A DNA stretch of 64,000 nt from Nitrospira sp. MA-1. Lineage in GTDB: Bacteria; Nitrospirota; Nitrospiria; Nitrospirales; UBA8639. The notes under the pieces are model-generated. The model ran no database searches. It was not told the origin of the DNA and saw nothing but the letters and a program-made list of their open reading frames with translations. Positions 56,955-64,000 of the stretch are shown here, piece by piece. The stretch spans positions 1,178,001 to 1,242,000 of the forward strand of contig JAQJDB010000007.1 of NCBI GenBank assembly GCA_032139905.1. The letters are read 5' to 3'. Both the position numbers and the translations under genes were made by a program. Position 1 is the first letter of the stretch. The number at the start of each line of letters is the position of its first letter.

Positions 56955-57911
56955 ATGACACAATCAATACGAGTTGGGGTAATTGGTGTTGGTCATTTGG
57001 GCCGACACCATGCTCGCATTTATGGAATTCTGCCTTCTGTGACATTAGTAGGGGTCTCTGATACCGATACTTTACGCGGGCATATGGTTGCGGATGAATG
57101 TGGCGTACGATATTTCCAGGATGTGGACGAGCTCCTGTCTTTGGTCGATGCGGTGAGTGTGGCGGTCCCGACCTCGGTGCATGGTGTTGTGGTCACGACC
57201 TGTCTGCAACGCGGGTGCCATGTGCTCGTTGAAAAGCCGATTGCCAGCCATGTGTGGGAAGGTGAGCAGTTGGTCGAGCTGGCCAAAGTCCGTGGGAGGA
57301 TATTGCAGGTTGGGCATATTGAACGGTTTAATCCGATTGTAGAAGTGATGCGTCCTCTGGTGAGTCAGCCCGGCTTTATTGAATGTCACCGTCTAAGTCC
57401 TTTTCAGCCTAGAGGGACAGATGTCGATGTAGTACGGGATCTCATGATTCATGATTTAGACCTCTTGTTATCGTTGGGGTTGGGGCCCATTATGCAGGTC
57501 GAAGCGAGAGGAATGCCGGTTTTTACGGATCTGCCGGATATTGCCAATGTGCGAATTCTGTTTGAAAGCGGGTGCTTGGCCAATTTGACTGCAAGCCGTA
57601 TCTCGACAGGACGACTTCGAAAGATCAGAGTGTATCAACGTGATCGCTATCTATCCGTTGATTTTGGAGGAAAAGAGGCTGTCATGAACACCAGGAGAAG
57701 TTTGGAGGGTGGAACGTTTGAAGTTGAAACGCAACATATCAAGGGGGATGAAGGCGATGCCCTGACTCGTGAATTGGACTGCTTTATTCAATCGATTCTG
57801 GGAAATCCGTCCGCCCGAGGTGTCTCAGGGGAAGAAGGGGTGGAAGCCCTGAGAGTCGCGACTCAAGTTGTCTCGCTCATTCAACAACATGCCGGGCACT
57901 CGCCACGATAA
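56955..57911 (+). CDS. Gfo/Idh/MocA family oxidoreductase in the lipid A operon
   Basis: 318 residues. An N-terminal NAD(P) Rossmann domain (RVGVIGVGHLGRHHARIYG), the family EKPIA motif at about 90-100 and a C-terminal alpha/beta domain. It oxidises or reduces a sugar nucleotide. In some bacteria GnnA, of this family, oxidises UDP-GlcNAc with GnnB to make a 3-amino lipid A; no GnnB-like aminotransferase is in this window, so that role is open. It is conserved next to lpxI in several phyla. ATG 56955 is taken; TTG 56922 is in frame upstream. Confidence 0.85.
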   Translation: MTQSIRVGVIGVGHLGRHHARIYGILPSVTLVGVSDTDTLRGHMVADECGVRYFQDVDELLSLVDAVSVAVPTSVHGVVVTTCLQRGCHVLVEKPIASHVWEGEQLVELAKVRGRILQVGHIERFNPIVEVMRPLVSQPGFIECHRLSPFQPRGTDVDVVRDLMIHDLDLLLSLGLGPIMQVEARGMPVFTDLPDIANVRILFESGCLANLTASRISTGRLRKIRVYQRDRYLSVDFGGKEAVMNTRRSLEGGTFEVETQHIKGDEGDALTRELDCFIQSILGNPSARGVSGEEGVEALRVATQVVSLIQQHAGHSPR

Positions 57912-57959
57912 TCGGTGTCCGTGGGAATTTTCCGCCCTGAGTGATCTGTTAGAGTCTCG

Positions 57960-59090
57960 ATGCCAAAAATTTTCTTAGTGACCGGTGAAACGTCCGGCGA
58001 TATTCACGGAGCGCACTTAGCCCTGGCACTTCGGGAACTGAATCCCGCTGTTGAGTTAATCGGTGTGGGTGGAAGTCGGATGTTGGAAGCCGGAGTCTCG
58101 CTTCTTCCCGGTGTCAAACGGGTCGATGCCATGGGCGTCCCGGGTATCCGGCAGCTCCTACAGGGATGGAAGACGTTACGAACGCTTGCTTGTTATCTTA
58201 AACATGAACGGTTTGATGTCATTATCCTTATTGATAGTCCAGGGTTGAATCTTCGTTTGGCCAAGGCTATTGCAAAGAGGTCACACAAAATCATCTATTA
58301 TATTGCACCTCAGGTGTGGGCATGGGGAAGCCGTCGATTAAAAGTTATTCGAAAAGTAATCAGCCATGTATTAGCGATTCTTCCATTCGAAGAAGCCTAT
58401 TTCCAAAAAGCCGGCATCCCCTGCACGTATGTCGGGCATCCATTATTGGACGAACTAAAGCCTGCATACGATATTGTTCATGAACGTCAACAACTAGGGT
58501 TAGAGAGAGAAGATCTGGTAATCGGTCTGCTGCCTGGGAGTCGTGTCCGGGAAGTCCGGGAGGTGTTGCCGGTCTTTCTGCGTTCGGTTGAACAGATTCG
58601 GAGTCAATACCCTCGCATTCAGATCCTTCTTGCCCAAGCGCATTCACTGTCCGATTCTGTGGTGAATGAAATTCTTGGACATGTCGGACAACAGGTGAAG
58701 GTGGTCAAAGGCCGGTCCAATGAGGTGATGGCGGCCTCAAATCTTCTGTTGGTGACATCCGGGACGGCGACGTTGCAATCGGCATTGATTGGAACGCCGA
58801 TGGTCGTGGTCTACCGGGCATCACCCTTGACCTATCATATTGGCAAATGTCTGGTTAAAATTCCCTATATTAGTTTAGTGAATATTTTAGCCGGTCAAGA
58901 AATTGTTCCAGAGCTGATTCAGGATCGTATGACTCCCGACCGTATTGCACATGAAGCCTTAAAAATTTTACAAGACGCACGCCGTCAAAACGACATGACA
59001 CAGGCTTTCCAGGCTATTCGGAATTCCCTGGGGGAGGCGGGTGCGTCAAAACGGGCTGCCGCATTTATCCTTGCTGAGGCGATCGTATGA
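57960..59090 (+). CDS. lpxB: Lipid-A-disaccharide synthase LpxB
   Basis: 376 residues, GT19 family. KIFLVTGETSGDIHGAHLAL at the start, the YYIAPQVWAWGSRR motif near 120 and PCTYVGHPLLDEL near 158 are diagnostic. It joins lipid X and UDP-diacyl-GlcN to make the disaccharide at the inner membrane. The last four bases overlap the msbA start (ATGA), a classic coupling. Confidence 0.96.
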   Translation: MPKIFLVTGETSGDIHGAHLALALRELNPAVELIGVGGSRMLEAGVSLLPGVKRVDAMGVPGIRQLLQGWKTLRTLACYLKHERFDVIILIDSPGLNLRLAKAIAKRSHKIIYYIAPQVWAWGSRRLKVIRKVISHVLAILPFEEAYFQKAGIPCTYVGHPLLDELKPAYDIVHERQQLGLEREDLVIGLLPGSRVREVREVLPVFLRSVEQIRSQYPRIQILLAQAHSLSDSVVNEILGHVGQQVKVVKGRSNEVMAASNLLLVTSGTATLQSALIGTPMVVVYRASPLTYHIGKCLVKIPYISLVNILAGQEIVPELIQDRMTPDRIAHEALKILQDARRQNDMTQAFQAIRNSLGEAGASKRAAAFILAEAIV

Positions 59091-60841
59091 AGACCTTATG
59101 GCGAATCTTGTCTTATCTGAAGGAGTACCGCCTGCGCTTGATTGGTGCGTTTGTCTGTTCTGCCGGAGTGGCAGGATTATCAGCGGTCTATGCCTGGCTT
59201 GTCCAACCGGTTCTGGATGGAATCTTCATTGAGCGCAATCAAGAGATGTTGGTCATCCTTCCGTTGGCTGTCCTGGGGGTCGCGATTTTGAAAGCGTCAT
59301 TTGCGTATGGACAAGGGTATCTCATGAGCTATGTGGGGCACTGGCTTGTGTCCGATATTCGCCAACAATTGTTTATTCATATTGTGCGGCTGCCTATTCG
59401 TTTTCACGATGCGAATGCGTCAGGACGGTTGATGGCCAGGGTGATTAGCGATGTCAACGAAATGGCGAATGCCATTCCCAGTGTGTTGAAGGATATCTTT
59501 CAACAGGGGCTGACGTTTGTGGCGATGCTGTCAGTGGTGTTCTATCAAAATTGGAAACTCGCGACTATTGTGTTGGTTGTCTTACCCTTCTCCTCATTGG
59601 TGTTGGTCCGGGTTGGCCGGCGGATTCGTAAACTTTCAAAACGTGGCCAAGAGTCGATTGGAAAAATGGCTTCGGTATTAAAAGAAGCCTTTTCCGGCAT
59701 CAAGATTGTGAAGGCTTATGGTCAGGAAGAGAAGGAAGCTCAACGATTTTCTTTGACAAATCAAGCATTTCGAACAGCAAAAGTGAAGTCGTCCCAAACT
59801 TCAGCGATGGCCTCTCCTCTTCTTGAAGTCATCGGGGTCTGCGGTGTGGCCTTTATTATATGGTATGGGGGAGGATTGGTGATTGCCGGAGAGATGAAGC
59901 CGGGGGAGTTCTTTTCATTCCTGGCTGCCATGTTCATGGCGTATGCCCCCCTCAGAAAAATGTCCGGAGCCAATGAGTCGGTTCAACGTGCGCTTGCGGG
60001 AGCTCAGCGAGTGTTTCATGTTCTCGACTTAGAAAGCGAGATAGCGAAAGACGAAGGGAAAAAATCTCTTCCACCCATAGCGAAAGATTTGGAGTTTTCC
60101 GCTGTCAATTTTAGCTATGAGGGTTCTGAAGAGCCCGCCTTGCACGAGATCAATTTCACCATCAAGGTGGGGGAGGTGGTGGCGTTCGTCGGGGCCAGTG
60201 GAAGTGGAAAAACCACTCTCGTGAGTTTGGTGCCACGGTTTTATCGTCCGACGGAAGGAACCGTGAAAATCGATGGTCAGGATATTCGCCTGGTGGATCG
60301 ATCCTCTCTGAGACGGCAGATTGGCATCGTGTCTCAAGAAACTGTGTTATTCGATGATACGATCAGAAATAATATCGCCTATGGCTGTCTGGATGCGAGT
60401 GAGGAGTCGGTTATTGATGCGGCTCGCGCCGCTTTTGCCTGGGAGTTTATTGAGCGACTCCCCCAGGGACTGGACACGCTGGTTGGGGAGAATGGACTGC
60501 GATTATCGGGTGGACAACGCCAACGACTCGCTATTGCCAGGGCGATTTTGCGGGATCCCCCGATTCTGATACTTGACGAGGCGACATCCGCTCTGGATTC
60601 GGAATCGGAAAAGCTGGTCCAGAAAGCGCTGGTCAATCTGGTGAAAGCCAGAACGACCTTGATCATTGCCCATCGATTGTCCACAGTTCAACATGCTGAT
60701 CGTATTGTGGTCATGAATCGTGGAAGAATTGAAGAGATTGGTACCCATTCGGCCTTGCTTCAGCAAGGAGGCCTCTATACTCGACTGTATCAAACGCAAT
60801 TTTTATTCACCCAACCCGAACCGTTGCCAACGATCTCCTAA
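59087..60841 (+). CDS. msbA: Lipid A export ABC transporter MsbA
   Basis: 584 residues, a fused half-transporter. Six TM helices occupy about 1-315. The nucleotide-binding domain (about 335-575) has Walker A GASGSGKTT, the signature LSGGQRQRLAIARA and Walker B ILILDEATSALD. It flips lipid A across the inner membrane. It shares a four-base overlap with lpxB, supporting the specific role over other ABC exporters. Confidence 0.93.
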   Translation: MKTLWRILSYLKEYRLRLIGAFVCSAGVAGLSAVYAWLVQPVLDGIFIERNQEMLVILPLAVLGVAILKASFAYGQGYLMSYVGHWLVSDIRQQLFIHIVRLPIRFHDANASGRLMARVISDVNEMANAIPSVLKDIFQQGLTFVAMLSVVFYQNWKLATIVLVVLPFSSLVLVRVGRRIRKLSKRGQESIGKMASVLKEAFSGIKIVKAYGQEEKEAQRFSLTNQAFRTAKVKSSQTSAMASPLLEVIGVCGVAFIIWYGGGLVIAGEMKPGEFFSFLAAMFMAYAPLRKMSGANESVQRALAGAQRVFHVLDLESEIAKDEGKKSLPPIAKDLEFSAVNFSYEGSEEPALHEINFTIKVGEVVAFVGASGSGKTTLVSLVPRFYRPTEGTVKIDGQDIRLVDRSSLRRQIGIVSQETVLFDDTIRNNIAYGCLDASEESVIDAARAAFAWEFIERLPQGLDTLVGENGLRLSGGQRQRLAIARAILRDPPILILDEATSALDSESEKLVQKALVNLVKARTTLIIAHRLSTVQHADRIVVMNRGRIEEIGTHSALLQQGGLYTRLYQTQFLFTQPEPLPTIS

Positions 60842-60860
60842 ATCGAATGACGCCGTTCCT

Positions 60861-61585
60861 ATGCTGAATTGGATGAAACTGTCGGTCGCGCCTCCTTTGG
60901 CAGCGCGAATCATTCGCCTCTTGGGACTGACGATGCGCATATCTACCGTGGGAGGGGAAGCTGTTGACGAGTTGTATCGCCAGGGCCGACATATCATAAT
61001 TGCCTTTTGGCATGGCCGACAGTTGATGATGCCGTTAGCCTACCGAGGGCAGCAGGCCTCAATCTTGATAAGCCAACATCGGGATGGAGAAATTATTGCC
61101 CGCATCATGGGTTATTTTGGATTTCTGTCCATTCGCGGATCGAGCACCCGAGGGGGACTTCGGGCCACCAGGCAATTATTGAAGGCCGGGCGAAATGGCG
61201 GGGATCTGGTGGTGACACCCGATGGCCCGAAGGGACCAGCCTGCACCGTACAACCAGGAGTGATTTATCTGGCCAAAGCGACGGGGTTGCCAATTATCCC
61301 TTTGACCTTTGCCTGCTCAAAAAAAAAGTCTTTACGAGTTGGGATCGCTTCCAGATTCCCTATCCCGGTGGGGTAGGGTTGTTTGTTTGGGGACCACCCA
61401 TCTGGGTCAGCGAGGATCTTTCCAACGAGCAGCTCTCCGGTCCAGGGTTGGAACTGGAAGGGTCGTTAAATAGACTCACCGCTCAGGCCGAATTGGCAGT
61501 TCAGGATTCCGACCCGGTCAAATCGTTTCTCCGCAGGATGTCCTCCCCCGACATGATCGAGAAAACACAGACATTCGACGGGTGA
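60861..61585 (+). CDS. DUF374 lysophospholipid acyltransferase-like protein, frame broken at an A9 run
   Basis: The first frame codes 171 residues (60861-61376): IAFWHGRQLMMPLAYRG with the acyltransferase HxxxxxxPL-like motif, SQHRDGEIIARIMGYFG, TPDGPKGPACTVQPGV. Homology continues in the -1 frame from 61328 (VFTSWDRFQIPYPGGVGLFV, WGPPIWVSEDLSNEQL) to 61585, giving about 241 residues, the family's usual length. The switch falls on nine A (61319-61327), where the reading frame fits the slippery heptamer A-AAA-AAG. Possibilities: a homopolymer sequencing error (A10 restores one frame), programmed -1 frameshifting or transcript slippage, or a true mutation. Likely acyl transfer in LPS. Confidence 0.75.
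61358..61378 (+). other. Strong hairpin downstream of the slippery run
   Basis: CCCTATCCC (61358-61366) and GGGGTAGGG (61370-61378) pair over nine positions with one G-U and a three-base loop. It begins 29 bases after the heptamer, farther than the 5-9 bases usual for frameshift stimulators, and contains the zero-frame stop TAG (61374-61376). Confidence 0.4.
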
Positions 61586-61592
61586 CCAACTC

Positions 61593-62954
61593 ATGTATTA
61601 TGTGATGTATAATGTGCTGCTGGTGCTGGCCTTTCCCATTATTATCGGACTCCTGCTGACAAAAAAACGCAGTCAACGCGGTCTATGGTGCCGGCTTGGT
61701 GCGGTTCCTCTCGAATTGCGGAATCTTCAGAAACCCGTCATTTGGATCCATGCGGTCTCCTTGGGAGAAGTGGCGACCATTGTTCCTCTGCTCCAGGCGA
61801 TGAAACAGCAGTATCCTCAATGGCCGTTGGTCGTGTCGACTGTGACAGAGACCGGCCGGGAAGTCGTGATCAAGCGTTTGGAAGGTGTGGCTGTTCATTG
61901 TTATGCTCCCGTCGATTATTTGTGGGCGATTGACCGGTATATCCGCATCCTCCAGCCTCGGCTCTTTATTTTGGTCGAATCAGAATTCTGGCCGAATCTG
62001 TTGATCCGTCTTCAACGGCATCAGGTGCCAATTTGTCTCGTCAACGGGAGAATCTCTTCACGATCTTTTGCCAGGTATCGCTGGATTAAAAGCATGATGA
62101 ACGAGGTGTTGACCTGTCTGGATCTTGCCTTGATGCAATCGGAACACGATGCTGAGCGGATCGGCTACTTGGGGGTCAACCCGAATGCCATTCATGTCAC
62201 CGGGAATATGAAGTTCGATCAAGGGCTTGAGCAAGGCCAGTCTGCCGATGCCCCTCTCTCTTTCAGGTCACTCTTCACGTGTCATGCTGCTGAGATGCTG
62301 ATTGTGGCCGGGAGTACGCACCCTCAGGAAGAAGAGTGTTTATTGGAGGCGTATCGGAAGGTGGTTGTGCAACACCCCCAGGCGGTGCTGGTGATGGCTC
62401 CACGACACATCGAACGTGTGGCTAAACTTGAACAGGTTATTCGGCAGTATGGACTTTCCTGTGACCGTCGCAGTCGGTTGGGACAGGGTCCCGGAGAGCA
62501 GGCTATTACTCATGGTCCTCGCGTCATTGTGTTAGACACCAGGGGGGAATTGGCCTTTGTCTATCGGGAGGCCTGTGTCACGTTTGTGGGGGGGACACTG
62601 GTTCCCGTTGGAGGACATAATTTGTTGGAGCCTGCCCAATGGGGTCGCCCCGTCCTGTTCGGTCCCCATGTCGATCATTGCCGGGACATTGCCGGGCGGC
62701 TTCTTGAAGTAGGGGGAGGAATACAGATACAGAACAAAGAGGATTTAGCATCGCAATTGATTCGTCTGATCCAGGATCCTTCAGAGGCCGAGGCCATTGG
62801 CCAAAGGGCGTTGGAAATGGTCCGGACCCATCGGGGGGTGATCGCCAGGAATCTTCAATGGATTGACCAATTGTTGAACAGGAAAAATTCGGCCTCTCTC
62901 TTCTCGTCGATAAAGGGGATTTCTTCGTGCACGTCTCAAGATGTGCTCCGATAA
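61593..62954 (+). CDS. waaA: Kdo transferase WaaA (KdtA)
   Basis: 453 residues, GT30. An N-terminal membrane anchor (VLLVLAFPIIIGLLL), then the family motifs WIHAVSLGEVATIVPLLQAM, ILVESEFWPNLL and MQSEHDAERIGYLGV, and a C-terminal VGGTLVPVGGHNLLEPAQWG. It adds Kdo to lipid IVA. It starts eight bases after the acyltransferase stop, so expression is coupled to that gene's end. Confidence 0.96.
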   Translation: MYYVMYNVLLVLAFPIIIGLLLTKKRSQRGLWCRLGAVPLELRNLQKPVIWIHAVSLGEVATIVPLLQAMKQQYPQWPLVVSTVTETGREVVIKRLEGVAVHCYAPVDYLWAIDRYIRILQPRLFILVESEFWPNLLIRLQRHQVPICLVNGRISSRSFARYRWIKSMMNEVLTCLDLALMQSEHDAERIGYLGVNPNAIHVTGNMKFDQGLEQGQSADAPLSFRSLFTCHAAEMLIVAGSTHPQEEECLLEAYRKVVVQHPQAVLVMAPRHIERVAKLEQVIRQYGLSCDRRSRLGQGPGEQAITHGPRVIVLDTRGELAFVYREACVTFVGGTLVPVGGHNLLEPAQWGRPVLFGPHVDHCRDIAGRLLEVGGGIQIQNKEDLASQLIRLIQDPSEAEAIGQRALEMVRTHRGVIARNLQWIDQLLNRKNSASLFSSIKGISSCTSQDVLR

Positions 62955-62992
62955 GTTTCCGTTCCGTGAAAGGTTGAAATGAGGGGGAAAAT

Positions 62993-63019
62993 ATGATCTA
63001 CGCCGTGCGTTCTTTGTGA
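62993..63019 (+). CDS. Eight-codon leader ORF overlapping the lpxK start
   Basis: ATG 62993 with a strong GAGGGGG ribosome site opens MIYAVRSL and stops at TGA 63017-63019, which overlaps the GTG start of lpxK (63016). The lpxK start has no ribosome site of its own, so reinitiation from this leader would be a simple way to translate it. A frameshift near 63015 that joins the two is the alternative. Confidence 0.35.
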   Translation: MIYAVRSL

Positions 63020-64000
63020 ACACGACGTTTCCTTCGTTTGCTGTGAGTCCTGAAGGGCTCTGGCATTGGTTGCACCGTCGTAGCCCATGGGTCCTCCGGT
63101 GGTGTGCTGTTCCCTATGGTGCAGTTGGCCGCCTGCGGAGGATGGCGTATCAACATGGCTGGCTTCCTCAACATCGATTACCAAAACCGGTGATCAGTGT
63201 GGGGAATATGACCGTGGGGGGAACCGGTAAGACTCCCCTTGTGATGTGGTTGGCCGCCCGACTCCATGAGAAAGGGAAGCGGGTGGCAATTCTGAGCCGT
63301 GGGTATGGAAGGCAATGCCCAACAGTAAACAGACTGGTCTCCGATGGCGTGTCGCTGAAGGGTGACTGGCGATCGGTAGGGGATGAAGCCATGTTGATGG
63401 CTCAGAAGTGTCCATGGGCGATTGTGGCAGTGGGAACCGATCGCTATCAACTGGGGCAGTGGGTGTTGGAGCAGGCCTCATGCGATTGCTTTCTTCTTGA
63501 TGATGGCTTCCAGCATCTTTCTTTGTTTCGAGACCTTGACGTGGTCTTATTCGATGCGACCGATGTTGAGGGTTTAAGCGGAGTCCTGCCTGCCGGCCGC
63601 ATGCGTGAACCGCTCTCCGCAGCAAAATGGGCTACCACCATTGTCTTCAGTCGAACGGAACAAAAGGTATCGGTGGAAGCACTTCAGCATCGAATCGAAC
63701 AAAGCGTGGGAAAATCCATTGTCCCCTTGCGTCTGGAAACCGAACCTGGAATGTTCACGCATATTGCGACAGGTGAAACCCAACAGGCCAAGGCCTTCAA
63801 GGACAGATCCTCCTTGCTCTTTAGCGGAATAGGCAATCCATGCTCCTTTCGATCGAGTATCGTTTCCTGTGGGTTGACGGTGAGTGAGGAGGTTCGGTAC
63901 CCCGATCATTTTGCCTATTCGGAAAAAGATGTTGAAGCCATTCGTCTGAAGATGCGACGTTCAGGGCTTGATCTCGCGATCACAACGGAAAAAGATGCTC
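63016..64000 (+). CDS. lpxK: Tetraacyldisaccharide 4'-kinase LpxK (3' end outside window)
   Basis: About 328 residues are visible. The membrane-proximal N-terminus ([15 protein letters not shown]) leads to the Walker A motif GGTGKT (68-73) in [18 protein letters not shown], then LSRGYGR, DDGFQH and [12 protein letters not shown], all LpxK hallmarks. TTEKDA is the last visible motif, usually about 30-60 residues before the end. It phosphorylates lipid A at 4'. GTG 63016 is preferred; GTG 63043 is a later in-frame choice. The frame remains open at base 64000. Confidence 0.9.
   Translation, partial: MNTTFPSFAVSPEGLWHWLHRRSPWVLRWCAVPYGAVGRLRRMAYQHGWLPQHRLPKPVISVGNMTVGGTGKTPLVMWLAARLHEKGKRVAILSRGYGRQCPTVNRLVSDGVSLKGDWRSVGDEAMLMAQKCPWAIVAVGTDRYQLGQWVLEQASCDCFLLDDGFQHLSLFRDLDVVLFDATDVEGLSGVLPAGRMREPLSAAKWATTIVFSRTEQKVSVEALQHRIEQSVGKSIVPLRLETEPGMFTHIATGETQQAKAFKDRSSLLFSGIGNPCSFRSSIVSCGLTVSEEVRYPDHFAYSEKDVEAIRLKMRRSGLDLAITTEKDA

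Noticed and set aside
1-64000. tRNA, rRNA, CRISPR, insertion sequences, integrase or toxin-antitoxin genes
   Set aside because: None recognised on either strand; the small excisionase-like HTH gene has no phage or integrase partner nearby.

Overview
The window is 64 kb of a motile, Gram-negative, LPS-bearing bacterium. By eye the DNA is about 50% G+C. The lipid A genes, P- and L-ring flagellar genes and BamA show an outer membrane. The cheZ-cheA-cheV set, the FliW/CsrA pair, FlgM, a sigma-54-type promoter and the LpxI/Gfo-Idh lipid A operon fit Nitrospira-like Nitrospirota best. This placement is inferred from gene content and protein style; no marker gene here proves it.

Layout. (1) 1-12.3 kb: a hybrid sensor kinase open at the left edge, a small excisionase-type HTH protein, then cheY, cheZ, cheA, cheV and two chemoreceptors, one with a periplasmic CxxCH haem motif. 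A small minus-strand orphan gene follows. (2) 12.8-14.8 kb: cheW, motA, motB. (3) 15.1-23.7 kb: flgF, G, A, H, I, J, M, N, K, L, preceded by a near-consensus sigma-54 promoter. (4) 23.8-27.1 kb: a response-regulator diguanylate cyclase and a hybrid kinase, two bases apart. (5) 27.2-28.0 kb: fliW and csrA. (6) 28.5-38.6 kb: a glycosylation island with a 1548-residue multidomain protein (methyltransferase, kinase-like region, coiled coil, two glycosyltransferases, TPRs), two GT9 proteins, a CgeB-like protein and an unknown protein. (7) 38.8-45.4 kb: fliC with a sigma-28-like promoter and a structured GGA-rich leader, flaG, fliD, fliS, a fliT-like gene, a stand-alone DHp-like protein, a PilZ protein and a CsgG/FlgO-like lipoprotein. 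(8) 45.5-51.0 kb, minus strand: lon, thiL, a DUF2062 membrane protein and an HD phosphohydrolase. (9) 51.4-64 kb, plus strand: the outer-membrane operon bamA, skp-like, fabZ, lpxA, lpxI, Gfo/Idh, lpxB, msbA, a DUF374 acyltransferase, waaA and lpxK (cut by the right edge).

How it works together. Receptors signal through CheW and CheV to CheA and CheY. CheZ removes the CheY phosphate, and MotA/MotB drive the motor. The flg genes build the rod, rings and hook-filament junction. FlgM, FliW and CsrA adjust late gene expression and flagellin synthesis to export. The glycosyltransferases probably decorate flagellin. A c-di-GMP layer (diguanylate cyclase and PilZ protein) is embedded in the cluster. 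The last 12 kb makes and exports lipid A-Kdo and inserts outer-membrane proteins.

Points most worth a second look: the giant WbdD-like fusion protein; the frameshifted DUF374 gene with A9 and an A-AAA-AAG heptamer; the stand-alone 83-residue DHp-like protein; the sigma-54 and sigma-28 signals; and the flagellin leader as a likely CsrA target. No tRNA, rRNA, CRISPR array, insertion sequence or replication origin was seen.
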